NCBI GenBank assembly: GCA_036346355.1
Contig: CM070588.1
Location: 17,221,914 to 17,285,913 of the forward strand
Direction of reading: 5' to 3'
Length of the DNA stretch: 64,000 nt
From: Rhipidocladum racemiflorum
Lineage: Eukaryota; Streptophyta; Magnoliopsida; Poales; Poaceae
The position numbers and the translations under genes were made by a program. Positions 10,071 to 20,840 of this stretch are shown here, piece by piece (within the stretch, counting starts at the first letter, position 1; every line of letters starts with the position of its first letter). The notes beneath the pieces are model-generated. The model did no database searches. It had not been told where the DNA came from and saw nothing but the letters and a program-made list of their open reading frames with translations.

Positions 10071-11117
10071 CTACGGAACAGGAGGCCGTTGATGATGGCG
10101 TACTTCTTTGCTCGTCTTTCGACGCGCCGCCTGTCTCCTCGTCTGGCAAAACTCCCTCCAGGAGGTAGTTGTATATCTCATCCCTCCGCCTTCACCGGCT
10201 GCCCGAACGATGAGGTTTATCTGGGAAGGAATGGAGGGGGTGCGAAGTATCTCGAAGAAGATTGTCGAAGGTAGGCTTCCTCCGGTGGCTGCGATCTTGG
10301 CTAGCTCGTCGGCGCGTTCATTTTGAGACCTGGGAATTGCATTAACGGTGAACCCGGTGAAGCCCTTCTCCATTGTCCGGATCATCTCGACGTACTTCTG
10401 GAGCTGTTCATCCTTCACTTGATATTCTTTGGTGATGTGCCCCTGAATGAGTTTCGAGTCGGTGTATATTATCGCCTTTCTTGCTCCCATGATCTTTGCT
10501 TTTCTGATACCCAATAATAGCGCTTCATACTCGGCTATATTGTTGGTTGAAGGAAATTCCAGCCTTGCTGCGAACTCCACTTTTTCTCCGCTGGGTGTGT
10601 GTATCACCGCCGCTATTCCCGCCCCACTCGCCCCCCAAGACCCGTCAGAGTGGATGGACCACATTGTTGGAGTTTGGTTGTTCTCCGGGGCTGGGGAGGT
10701 CCATTCTACCATGAAATCGACGAGGGCTTGGCTTTTGATTGCCGTGCGAGGAATTATGGTTAATTCAAAGGGAGCTAGCTCGACCGCCCACTTGCTGATG
10801 CGCCCAGTGCTTTCCCTGCTGAAGAGCATAGACCCTAGGGGATATGTAGTTGGCACCTTGATGCGGTTGGCTTGAAAATAATGCCGGAGCTTTCGAGATG
10901 CCATTAACAGAGCGTATGCCAGTTTTTCCATTTCCGAGTATCGTAGCTTCGCTCCTTGGAGGGCTTCAGAGACAAAGTAGACCGGCTGTTGTTTGGCGCC
11001 TTGAGGCCGCACTAACACAGCGCTTACGGCCGAGGGGCTAGCTGCTAGATATAACAGAAGCTCCTCACCTTGCTTCGGGCTTTGTAGGACAGGGATTTCC
11101 ATGAGGCTCTGCTTCAA
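10071..11117 (-). pseudogene. Element G RNase H plus archaeal-type RNase H (dual RNase H)
   Basis: A 348-residue open frame. Residues 1-110 are the reverse-transcriptase-linked RNase H (LLLYLAASPSAVSAVLVR, then FVSEALQGAKLRYSEMEKLA). Residues about 145-290 form a second RNase H of the archaeal/plant type: SDGSWGASGAGIAAVI, NNIAEYEALLLGI and YTDSKLIQGHI carry the acidic catalytic positions. Two RNase H domains in tandem are a documented feature of plant Tat elements. RNase H removes the RNA strand during cDNA synthesis. The frame starts in a different register from the reverse transcriptase upstream, so a frameshift lies near 11115. Confidence 0.85.
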
Positions 11118-12523
11118 GTTATCGAAGGCGCGTTGGCATTCCCCTGTCCTGCATTTAAACTATCGTTTGTGCGCAAGGCTTTAAAGACCGGCAAACTTCG
11201 CTCCGCGGATTTTGGCAAGAACCGACTGAGCGCTGCTATCCGCCCTGCCAACCGTTGTACTTCTTTCAGGTTTCTTGGTGGGGCCATGTCTTGGACAGCT
11301 CTTATCTTTTCTGGATTCGCTTCTATGCCCCGTTGGGAGACCAGGAAGCCTAGCAACTTTCCTGCGTCCACGCCGAAAACGCATTTTGACGGGTTAAGCT
11401 TCACCTTTCCTTTTATCAAATTTCTGAAAGTTTCCCGGAGATCCCCGATGTGATCTTCTTTCTTCTCACTTTTGACAATGATATCGTCAACGTAGGCTTC
11501 CACATTTCTTCCCAACTGATCGGCGAAGATCTTCGTGATGAGTCGAGCGAAGGTAGCACCTGCGTTTTTGAGCCCGAAAGGCATCCGCACGAAGCAATAG
11601 GTACCGAAGGGAGTAACGAATGCTGTCTTGTCTTTGTCTCCTTCTTGCATATAGATTTGGTGATAACCAGAGTACGCGTCAAGGAAGCTCATCCTTTCTG
11701 ACCCGGAGGTTGAATCAACCAGCTGGTCGATGCGGGGCAGGGGGAAGTCATCTTTCGGGCATGCTTTGTTTAAGTCAGTGAAGTCGATGCACATCCTCCA
11801 TGCCCCGCTAGCCTTCTTGACTAGGACAATGTTGGCCAGCCAATCGGGGTATCGGGTTTCGCGGATGATTCCCGCCTGGAGCAGTTTAGCCACTTCCACC
11901 TTCGCAGCTTCTTGTCTTTCTGCTGCAAGTTTTCTCAATTTTTGCTTCCTAGGCTTCACGTTTGGATTAATAGCGAGAGCATGTTCAATAGTTTCTCTCG
12001 GGACGCCAGGAAGGTCTTCAGGCCCCCATGCGAACACGGTTTCATATTCCTGGAGGAGCAGCAGCAAGTGTTTTTCCTCCTCTGGAGACAACATGGCGCC
12101 GAGGCTTACTGTCTTGCTGCTTCCTGGCCTGAGCGGTATCCGTTGGGTTTCTCCCTGGGGTTGTGGTTTAGGGAGCCACCGGCTGCGACTTGCAGTCTGC
12201 ACGGGATCTAGCTCAGTAGTGCGGACGTGTTTGACTTGAGGTGGGTTCTCCATATCTATCTTCCTTGCCAAGGCTTGGTCTCCTCGCACCGTGATGACAC
12301 CATCGTCGGAGGGGATTTTCATGCATAGGAAACCGTGATGAATTATGGCCCCCATGGTTGTCAATGAGCCCCTGCCTAGGATCGCATTGTATTGGAATGG
12401 CATGTCTACCACATCGAATGTGACACGACTTGTGACGCTGGTTTGTGGCGTCGCGAATGTGACTTCAAGCTCCAATTGCCCCAGGGTGTTGATCATGCTT
12501 CCTCCAAAACCCATCAGCGGCAC
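11114..12523 (-). pseudogene. Element G protease C-terminus and reverse transcriptase
   Basis: A 469-residue frame. The first ~90 residues are the end of the aspartic protease (PLMGFGGSM, YNAILGR). The reverse transcriptase follows: IIRETRYPDWLANIVLVKK, KACPKDDFPLPRIDQLVD, YSGYHQI, MPFGLKNAGATFARL and the catalytic YVDDIIVKS (about 11497-11471), then LLGFLVSQRGIEANPEKI. All core motifs are in order and uninterrupted. It copies genomic RNA into cDNA inside virus-like particles. The protease active-site part lies upstream in another frame. Confidence 0.9.
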
Positions 12524-12529
12524 CTCCGA

Positions 12530-12640
12530 TTTTTCAACCGATCTTGTGGAATCATCATTTGTTGGAAAGCCTTCATGGATAGTATGTCCGCGCTCCCTCC
12601 ATCTACCAATATTCGACGTGCCCGCAATCGGCGATAATGG
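12530..12640 (-). pseudogene. Element G protease active-site segment
   Basis: In a frame different from the downstream protease/RT, the strand reads ILVDGGSADILSMKAFQQMM; the D-G-G is the Tat-type aspartic protease active site. A one-base deletion near 12530, where LKKSEV would be expected but the frame reads LKNRR, separates it from PLMGFGGSM. The protease would cleave Gag and Pol; in this copy it cannot be made in one piece. Confidence 0.7.
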
Positions 12641-12755
12641 CGGTTACTACCAAGGAATCTTGGTGCGGGAAGTGTACCCCGTGGCGTCCTCCTGTGTGAA
12701 TGTGATTGGCTCGCATTTTACCGTGAGGAAGGGTGGTGGGGTAATTGCGATGTGG

Positions 12756-13310
12756 TTAATTTGCCGGGCGTCGCCTTCCTCTCTGCTTTTGACGAGAGAT
12801 GTGATGAGGAGCCCCCGCAATGACGTTGATAATGCGACGAAGATGATTCATTCCTACTCGAGGGGTGTTGTCGCCCAACAGAGGTGCTTCCGGCGGCGCA
12901 GGATGCGTCTTGACTTCTCTTTGTTTCGCCTCGAACCGCCGATATCCGTTGATCACTTTGCATTGGATGGTGTCGTGAGTGATATTTTCCCCATGATATT
13001 CACAGAAGTACTGCCGGGGCTCTGTCCCTTCCTTCTTGTTAACTCGGCTTCCCTCGTCTTGCTTTCCTCGGCCCGGGGGTGGTCCTCGTCTCTGCTGCTC
13101 CGCGGGCCTGTCGCCCGTGGCTTGCCGATCTCTTGGCTTTTCAATGTGGTGGATTCTCCTCCTCTCGTCTCTTCTTCCTGGCTCTGGGTATCGTTCCCTC
13201 ATTTTTGGGTTGGGTGGGAGGTCCTTCCCTCGCCCTCTCTTGCGCGGAGTGAATTCTTGCTTCTCCTGTTGGGGCCCGTCTTCCCTTCGGAAGTTGTCTT
13301 CCTCCGCCAC
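12756..13310 (-). pseudogene. Element G gag, C-terminal part with zinc-knuckle-like motif
   Basis: Highly basic region (RKRGRGKDLPPNPKMRERYP) followed by YFCEYHGENITHDTIQCKVI, the C-H-H-C motif typical of Tat gag in place of a classical CCHC knuckle. It should bind element RNA. It lies one frame away from the N-terminal gag; the junction near 13320-13360 carries at least one frameshift. Confidence 0.8.
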
Positions 13311-13319
13311 AGCATTCTC

Positions 13320-14348
13320 TCATCTTCGCAAAGAGTTCTTCCACCGTGCGCACCTCTTTACGAGCGAGCCTTTCCGCCTAACGGTCCCTACGCAGCCGCA
13401 ACGCGTCGCATTGATGATAGTAGTGTCGCTTACTCCTCGTACCTGGCACTTAATCCGGGAGAAACGCTGGAAGTAACTTTTAAGGGTTTCCCCTTCGCGT
13501 TGTCTGACTGCAAATAGGTCACTTTCCTCTTTCATTCCATCGAAATTACCCTGGAAGTTGCCTTCAAGCTTGCAGCGGAGTTGCGGCCAACAGGTGATTG
13601 ACCGGGGCTCCAGCGAAGAGTACCAGGATAAGGCTATGCCTTCGAGGGCTAGAAGGAGCCCCTTCGCCTTGATATCATCATCTCCTCCCGCTGCTTCAAT
13701 CGCTGTATCATAAACGCGGAGGAACTCCCTTGGGTCCGTCCGACCGTCATACGGCTTAACGGTGGGGAATTTGAAGCTTCCCGGGGAAGGCCATTTTTTG
13801 GTCCGTAGGCGGGCGCTGAGGGGGTTTGGATCGTGGTCTTCCCTGTGTGCCGTCGCGACCGCTGGAGATAGCACCTCACGGCTCGGGCTTTCGTCTTGTG
13901 ATTCGTATTGAACCCCGTCAGATAGTCCTTGCAGACGCTTCAACTCTGCCATGAGTTGTTCGTTGGCTTCCATCAGAGCCCGCACGTTGGGGTCAATCTC
14001 CTCCTGAGCTCCGGTTCCTTCTCCCTGGGTTTCTTCGTTTCCATGGGTCTTTTGGCGATGAGCTGGATGCGTCGACGCTTCCGCCACATCTCCTCCCGTT
14101 GTCGAAACCGTTCGACCTGTCGTCGGAGGCCGTCGTTTGGGGGCTCGCTTGCGCACGGCCACCGGAGTCTGTGGAGGTAAGGTTCCCGCCACGTTTCGAG
14201 TTTCTGTTGCGGCTGGCATCCGCGTCTCATCATGCAGAAGTCGAGGGGGATCTCCAGATTGGCTTCTCGCACGCCGCCTTGGTTCTTCTGCTCCTGCCGT
14301 CGTTGCCGCCCCCTTGGATACTGCCTCCTTTCCTTTTTTTGGTGGCAT
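13320..14348 (-). pseudogene. Element G gag, N-terminal and capsid part
   Basis: Starts at the ATG at 14348, about 80 bp after the primer site, with a basic N-terminus (MPPKKGKEAVSKGAA). The retrotransposon gag (capsid) domain runs from about residue 190: KFPTVKPYDGRTDPREFLRV, ALSWYSSLEPRSITCW, EGETLKSYFQRFSRI. This part forms the particle shell. The final ~30 residues (CVGTVRRKGSLVKRC) are out of frame relative to the family, showing a frameshift near 13400 before the recorded stop. Confidence 0.85.
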
Positions 14349-14410
14349 GGTTGCAGGAAACTTACCCTTGAGCTTGATCGGCCGGTGGTGGTTTCACCTT
14401 GCGGTTGGGT

Positions 14411-14429
14411 TCCCCACGGACGGCGCCAG
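14411..14429 (-). other. Primer-binding site of element G
   Basis: On the minus strand, immediately inside the LTR, the strand reads CTGGCGCCGTCCGTGGGGA. TGGCGCCGT followed by a G-rich run is the usual primer site of Tat elements. It fixes the 5' LTR inner boundary at 14430, not at the shorter repeat boundary near 14657. Confidence 0.8.
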
Positions 14430-15053
14430 TGTGGTGTCGTGGAACCACCGGGTCTCTTTTTCTCTCCTTTTCGTCGGACTGTTTCTTGTTTTTTTGGGGA
14501 ACCTGCTTCTACCCTGTCTTCTTCCCCGCTTTATAGGGCGGGCCTGGGATATGCCCGTATTGATTGGCCTTCTTTTTCTTTATTATTTCTTGCCAAGGGC
14601 TAACCTGAATTTTTTTATTGACTCACGTCTCTCATACGTTGGGTTTTTTGCCCTCTGTTCGTACACCTTTTATAGGGGTTTGACGGGAATTTCACTTGTG
14701 TTGGGGTCTTAGATTGCCTGGACACGTCACTGTGTACTTGGGAGGAGTTGTTGGAGGGTGTCAGACATTGGTGATTTGGCATTAGGTTCGCGTCGGAGGG
14801 AGACACGGCTGGGAGTGATTCCCTCCGGTTCCCTCCTTCGCCACGGAAGGGTACTTCCCCTCGTTGCGGGGGGAAAAGGGGTGATCCTTATCCATCTCCT
14901 CCTTTTACCGGGGGTTGACCCCCTAGAATATGGACTCATGGCTTTGTCGAAGGAAGAGGTTGGCGTTCATAAAACCGTTCATGTGGGTCACTAGACACGT
15001 GGTGTTTCGCTCAGTTGGCCAAGGGGAGGGATGAGCCTGGCTGGCCCACCACA
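14430..15053 (-). repeat. 5' LTR of element G (624 bp)
   Basis: Begins (minus) TGTGGTGGGCC and ends CACGACACCACA, so the ends are inverted repeats TGTGGTG/CACCACA. Two TATA-like sequences are present on the minus strand: CTATAAAAGG near 14670 and CCTATAAAGCGG near 14535. The flank to the right is GCCTC; the partner duplication would lie outside the window. Confidence 0.85.
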
Positions 15054-15180
15054 GCCTCTAATCTGATTTCCTTTCCTTTTTAGAGACGGATTCCTTTTCC
15101 GATTCATTTACCGATTTCTTTCCATATGAATACCTTTCCGTTTTCGTCTCAGACCGATTTTAATACATGCCGAATTTTGG
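15054..15180. other. Unassigned sequence right of element G
   Basis: T-rich sequence with repeated CCGATTT/CCGTTTT-like words, reminiscent of hAT terminal regions. I see no defined end or coding frame. Confidence 0.3.
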
Positions 15181-17390
15181 TGCAAACAGTACCTAAAAAC
15201 ATTAAACAAACAGGCGTGAGTCCAAGACTCAGCAAAGTGCATCACAAAACTCAATTAACACAATCAAATCAACAGTAAGAGCATAATTCTTATCTAAATG
15301 CAAAAATTCATAAAACAATAATCTCAACAACATTACCTCTTTTCACTTCATTACTTAATTCCTACACATACCTCTTTGAATCTCTTTGGATGAGTCCACG
15401 ACTCGATCCCAAAACTACACATTTCCATTTTACTCAATGCCATCGTTAGTATGCAATGCGATATGCATGCTCATGTATGCTCTTTTCGATGCACGTACCG
15501 GTACTGCCGAGTGCACACCCGTCGGTGTGCACCCTCACGTCCCTTCCATCCCGTGGAAGGTGCCTACTCTTACTGTCTCGCTCCCATTCACCTCGATGAA
15601 TGGGACTACGAGGTAGGACTTTCATGTTCACTACGTGTGAACACAGAGGTCCGCATCAGAATGGGTCGCCTATTCCATTATGAATGCATAAATGCAATTA
15701 AATTGCAAACTTCATTCATTTCTAACATTTCACATAGCCCAAATTTAAATACATGATCATTAACCATACTCACATCCAATACTTAACATTCAATAATAAT
15801 CTAATCGATTCACACGCATATGACATACCAATATGACTATGAACTTTGCATTTACATCATCATAATTATCAACATGATCAGAAATCGCAAAGCAAAGCAT
15901 GCCACATTCCTTTTAGCATTTAAACAACATGATGTACTTGCCTTTTAACCTCGTAAAGCAATGTGGCGCGAGGTTGAAGCCACCTCCGAAGCCACACCTC
16001 CTAAAATAAACAACGCGAATTTGATTTCATACAATCTATATCCAACAACAAACAATTCCTTTCACTCATAACAACAAACTTTGCCCCAAAACAGCCCACA
16101 TTCTGAATTTCATGCAAACTAGCTTGGATAGCCTACTTTGCCACTGCATAACTATTGCTATACAACTTCAAATTGAGCAGACAAAGACATTTTAAACATC
16201 TACTAAAAATTTCCTATCTATATCTAGGAAATTTTAAATCCCAATTCGGCCTCCAACTTACTCTAAATCACAGCACAAAATTGAATCTACTAATAGTCAC
16301 AATTCGAACAGCTTAACGTAAAACTTGCATAACTTTTTAATGGTTCAACTAAAATTCAAGTTCTTGGACTCTAAATGAGAACAAGAGGATGGGCTACAAA
16401 TACCCCACAACCATTTTGCTCAAAATCTGAATTTAAAGTCCTCAAATTGAACTCTGAAGTTCAGACCAACTCTGAATATTTCAGCAAGAACCCAATTCTG
16501 GACAACAACTTTGTTCTAGCATAACTTTTGATTCCTAACTCCAAATCAAGAAAACAAATACATTTTCTAAAACTACAGGAAATTTCCCACATTTCTCTAG
16601 GCAAATGGAAAAGCCCATTCGGCCTGCACCTAGCTTGAAATCTCAGTTGAACATTTCAGTTCCACTAACAGCACGATCTGGATAGCAAGCACTAAAATTG
16701 GCATAACATTGAATTGGCTTAATGGATTTTTGAGTTCTTGTGCTCAAATTAAAGGGGAAAGGAAGATATACAACATCTTCTACAGCCAAAAATCCATGAG
16801 ACCACTCTAAGTACCTCAAAACTGAGCTGTAAGAATAGACCAAAATTTGCTCGAAAATAGGAATTGCTTCCCTCCAAAACTAGAGCTAGTTTCGTCCAAA
16901 AATTTCAATCCTAACAACCCTAACTCATACCAACTAGTTTAGGACCTCCATAACTGAGCTCAAAGCACTTACAAAGCTTACCTCCATTGCAAAGGAGAGG
17001 GGGCAAGGGAGGAAGGGAGCCGATTGCTGCTGCTGCGCCCAGCCGAGAGGGAGGGGAAGGGAGGTTGCCAGCCTACAATGAGGAGGAGGGGCTGGTCGCC
17101 GGCCTGAGCAGGGGCAGGGGCACCTCCTCCTACTACTACTTGAGGGGAGGTGGAGCTCTTGCTTGCTAGGAGGGAAGAGGAGGCTGTCATTTGAGGGAGG
17201 AGTTTCCAAAGCGCCAATCGGGTGGGAGAGAAGAAATGAGGGAGAGAAAAAGAAAAGGGGTGGGGAGGAGTAGTTGGGGGAAAAAGTAAAGTTTCACTCC
17301 CACACCACTACTCCAGTCTGGAAATTCCCAGACAGATCCACCACTGAGATCACGTGAAAGACGGACCCACACACACACCTGATTGAAAAA
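15181..17390 (-). mobile_element. Diverged D-like LTR (minus orientation, ends unclear)
   Basis: Reads as a D-type LTR on the minus strand. A GC-rich leader at about 17250-16985 ends at a strong donor-like GGAG/GTAAGC near 16985. AT-rich sequence follows, then a 59-nt block bounded by TTTTAG and GCAAGT at 15942-16000, a block shared with LTRs D1-D3 (plus strand, CACACCCGTCGGTGTGCACC near 15516), and the hairpin GAGTC/GACTC at 15211-15225. The sequence is clearly more diverged than D1/D2. No TG or CA end could be fixed. Confidence 0.6.
15942..16000 (-). other. Exon-like block in D-like LTR
   Basis: 59 nt bounded by TTTTAG upstream and GCAAGT downstream. In the phase used by family A it reads GGVASEVASTSRHIALRG and then a stop, similar to GGVTPGVASSSRHTVPKG in solo LTR D1. 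Confidence 0.45.
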
Positions 17391-17929
17391 GATCTACAAT
17401 ATTACATTCATTACCCCACAAGCTACAAAACCATAAAATCCATGATGTATCTTCTCCATCAGAACCACTCAAATTTGATTCTTCACTATCAGTTTATGAT
17501 TCTCTTGTAAAGCAATCAATATAAAAAAATTACAATCAAAATAGAAATAGCAAGAACAACCTCCAGAACGTTACTTATAAGAGTTTATCAATTCGTTACT
17601 CGTAATGTGGGTAAAGTAACATATCAAAGTTATTGTATAAGAGGAATATCAAAGCTTAACCTCTACCATTTCCTGCTCAGAAGACTAAAACTATAAATAC
17701 AAGCAACTACATTCATACCAGTTGAGGGGAGCTTATGATGAATGCCCCTAACAACCAAAAATTGCCTAAAACTGGGGAGGAGACACGTGGGCTTGAGGAG
17801 GAGGTGCACGCAAGCTCAGGGAGGAGGAACGTAGGCTCGAGGGAGACGACGTTGAGGACAGGTGGTGGCGATGGGCTCGGGATCGAAGGAGGCAGAGTGC
17901 TGTTTTTTATTTTGTTTGAGTGAGGAGTG
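17391..17929. other. Unassigned AT-rich stretch
   Basis: No recognisable coding region. ACTATAAATAC near 17690 resembles a TATA box and a short open frame begins at 17735, but neither has support. It may belong to the CACTA-type element whose end lies at 18194. Confidence 0.35.
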
Positions 17930-18194
17930 TGGGTCAGGACTCTATATTATATATTGGCAGGAAATATCACATATGGTTTGCTGAAAAAACCGTTTGTGAT
18001 AAGTTGATACCATAGATAGTTTGTTATACAAACCGTCTGTGATATCAACTTATCACAGATGATTCTTACAATATCCAATAACTTAGACAGTTGCACTAGC
18101 AAAATTGTGTGTGATTAACTTTAACATAGACGGTTTTTGAAAATAGTCTATGATAAGGTGTCTAATATAGGCCTTTCTGTAGTAGTGAAGGGGG
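17930..18194 (-). mobile_element. CACTA-type DNA transposon, one terminus
   Basis: The plus strand ends TTTCTGTAGTAGTG, reverse complement of CACTACTACAGAAA, a classic CACTA terminal inverted repeat. The adjoining ~200 bp contain direct and inverted copies of ACCGTTTGTGATA / ACCGTCTGTGATA at 17989, 18031 and nearby, like CACTA subterminal repeats. The likely 3-bp flank is AAG. I could not find the opposite end with confidence. Confidence 0.65.
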
Positions 18195-18269
18195 ATGGAA
18201 GAAGGTTGGAGTACAGAAGGCAGAGGCAAGTGCATGGGAAGTGGTAAAGGTAAATAGAAAGGGAGGTTC

Positions 18270-18575
18270 TAGAAGCATGACACAACCAACAGGGCTACTT
18301 ACCTTGCTTTAGGTGTGGTTGCATCGACCATTGGTTGTGCACCTATTGCACCCTAAAGTATTTGGTGGATCTTTACATGCAATCCATAGGGAGAGTCAAT
18401 AAGACCAGGGAACAATTATGAGGCACACTTCACCACTCAACCTGTTGTTGAGGGTACCGAGAAGAGTTATTACATGGTTCATGACCCCATGGAGGAGGAT
18501 GCTAACACTTCAATTGATCAACACGATATTCTCAAAGTTGAGCTCAAGGAGTTCCAAAAGGACACCCATGAGTAG
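18270..18575 (+). pseudogene. Gag-like zinc-knuckle remnant (element F)
   Basis: In one frame from about 18302 the strand reads CFRCGCIDHWLCTYC then LKYLVDLYMQS, similar to the plant family with a CCHC knuckle followed by a CRTPKHLVDLYQ-like motif. The last Cys is displaced by one residue. In another frame, 18411-18575, an acidic segment continues (EAHFTTQPVVEGTEKSYYMV) and ends in a stop. One frameshift separates the two. It is likely the gag end of an otherwise non-coding element whose other part follows solo LTR D1 at 30555. Confidence 0.5.
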
Positions 18576-19253
18576 CTTCCTAGATAATCCTTTTGCTAGT
18601 TGATGCTACATTTCCTTATGAGTCTCCTTAAGAGTATCTTTATCAATTTTGGTCTTAGTTCCTAAATGAACATTAGTCTAAGCTCATGTTGAGTGATTAT
18701 CATTTAAAGTTGAAAAAAACTGTTATTTTTTAGAATGTTTGATTCATTTATTGTGTTATGTTTGTTCTATACATTACATTATGTTTTCCTGATGCAACAA
18801 TGGCGAATGAGGAAATATGTCTGGTAGACAGTTGCATCAGAAATTGAAGGACCATGTGGAGGTCCATCCATGTTTGTAATGAGTATTTGACTTTATTTGA
18901 GCAAGGTATGCTTAAGTTTGAGTTTGATTTGAATTGGAATTCAAAAGGAAGCAATTTGAGTTGTGTCAACTTCAGACGGCACTACCGGCCTTATGGAGGC
19001 GGTAGTACCGACTATATGAATGAGATAAGATTTTTGTTTAAGCATTTATGATGATTATTGCATATTTTTGTTGGACAATGCTATGTGATGAGTTTCCTTG
19101 TCTTTGATAATTGCAGGGCTTCAAATCGAGGTTATGGTGAGGTGAAGAATGGCCAGGACTAGGCGAGGGAAGCCGGAGGTTCGGATGGCCGGGATCGCCG
19201 GAAGATGGTCGGAGATGAAGCCGGAGCAAGTCATGGAGGCAAATGAATGGTGG
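18576..19253. other. Non-coding part of element F
   Basis: AT-rich, no credible coding frame. The last 150 bp become G-rich and purine-rich (GGAGATGAAGCCGGAGCAAG) before the D1 insertion, as expected near a polypurine tract preceding a 3' LTR. The sequence resumes at 30555 after D1. Confidence 0.35.
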
Positions 19254-20331
19254 AGATGTGTAACACCCCGGCATCTAGTATGCCTTGGATGTCACCAACA
19301 TAGCAAGAATAGGAACTAAATACCACAATTAAGAATAAATTGCAGCAAGGGTGTAAATGCTTGAAACGAAATTTCGGCAGCATATACTTTGTTTTTCTAT
19401 AGATTGCAGCATGAATAATCATAACATGGCAAGATAGCATAATAGAGAACAATTCTAACATGATAGCTAAGGATTTCATCAACCATTCAAGTCCATCACA
19501 TACTTTACCCATCACATAAACCAATTATGAATAAATATTGAATCATGGGCATCGACGAGGAAATTAACCATTATAACATTGAGCCTAATGACCAACATAA
19601 TTGAGGGAAACGTTGGGTGGTGTTTATTTGAATGAAGTTATGTGTGGATGTGCATCTAGCTCCCTTTCCCACATGCCGAACTCAAGGTACCTAAAAAAAA
19701 CATCAAACAACAAGCGTGAGTTCATCATTCAGCAAAGTGTACTGCAATGGATTAGAGCATCAACATTAATCAATAGCAACATTATTACATATCATAACAC
19801 ATCGTCATAAGCATCTCATAGTACAACTTCATAAACATCTCATAATCATCTCCATGAACATCTCATAATCATCTTCATTCATGCAATGCAATGTGATGCG
19901 ATGCACATGTCTCTTTGAAGCACATACCGGTATTGCTGACTGCACACCCATCGGCGTGCACCCTCTTTCCCCTTCCATCCCATAGATGGAGGGTGCCTAC
20001 TCCTCGCTTCCATTCACAACCGTGGATGGAATCACGAGGTAGGTCTTATTCAATTGTGCTCCGGATTAGTCATAACTTTCTCACCGACCTTACCGGACTA
20101 GTTTTGACTTTCTCACCGACCTGGCCAGTTCTCATGCCATGTATGCAAATATGACATAACATAAACAACTTGCACATAAACTCAACTAAATATGACATAG
20201 CATCATATTAAGCCATTTTCATCATATCGCAAGTAAGAGTCAATCATGGCATCATAACATAAAACATATGTAAACCATCTCATTATCAAACATTACGGCT
20301 CCCTAAGCCACAACCACTACAATACACTTGC

Positions 20332-20388
20332 CTTAACCCTTCGGAACGGTGTGGCGAGATGATGATGCCACTCCTGGGGTCACACCAC
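20332..20388 (-). other. Exon-like block in solo LTR D1
   Basis: 57 nt bounded by TTTACAG and GCAAGT. In the family A phase it reads GGVTPGVASSSRHTVPKG then a stop. D2 (32457-32513) and D3 (37981-38038) give close variants. Confidence 0.45.
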
Positions 20389-20840
20389 CTGTAAATGCAT
20401 GTTTTTCACTCAATATCATACCACCCAAGAAAGTACAAAACTTAGAACACAACGATTCTACCCAAGACCCCGAAAACCCGAAAAACAGACCAATCTGTCC
20501 GTCGGGACAGCAGGCTTCCAACAATCATAACTTGAGTTCGAAGACTCCAAATTAAGTAAACCAGTACATTTTATCGTAGCTTAGGAAATTTCATAGCTTT
20601 TTCTAATGTTGGGAAAAACTGATTCAGCCTCTAAAATTGCCTAATCTACAGATCCACCCGATCTGTCCCAATCGCGTCACAGTTTTGAACATGTTCGGTA
20701 AAACAGCCATAACTTTCAAACGGCTGATCGGAATTACGTGTTCTTGGTGTCCACTGAAAGTTATTGAAATTATCTACAACTTTATCAACATACGGACAAC
20801 CAGAAAACAAATCTAATATTGAGAAATCTTAAGCCTTAGG

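Larger units (their letters stand above)
3173..15053 (-). mobile_element. Element G: Tat-lineage gypsy LTR retrotransposon
   Basis: Minus-strand element about 11.9 kb within the window. In element order: 5' LTR (15053-14430), primer site TGGCGCCGTCCGTGGGGA just inside, gag (14348-12756), protease and reverse transcriptase (about 12630-11114), RNase H plus a second archaeal-type RNase H (11117-10071), integrase (about 10040-9206), a 76-bp tandem array, antisense ORFs on the plus strand, and a 3' LTR cut by LTR A1. Primer-site type, dual RNase H and a long 3' region with antisense ORFs and tandem repeats are known hallmarks of the Tat lineage (RIRE2, Grande, cinful, Retrosat). Coding regions carry several frameshifts. 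The shared 397 bp of the two LTRs differ at 4 sites. Confidence 0.9.

Noticed and set aside
12345..13517. 390-codon plus-strand open frame over the gag/protease of element G
   Set aside because: It is antisense to clear gag and protease sequence, has no domain, and its length follows from the codon bias of the opposite strand.
17301..17320. CACTACTCCAG as the second end of the CACTA element
   Set aside because: It matches only the first seven bases of the terminal repeat, is in direct orientation without subterminal repeats next to it, and has no matching 3-bp duplication.
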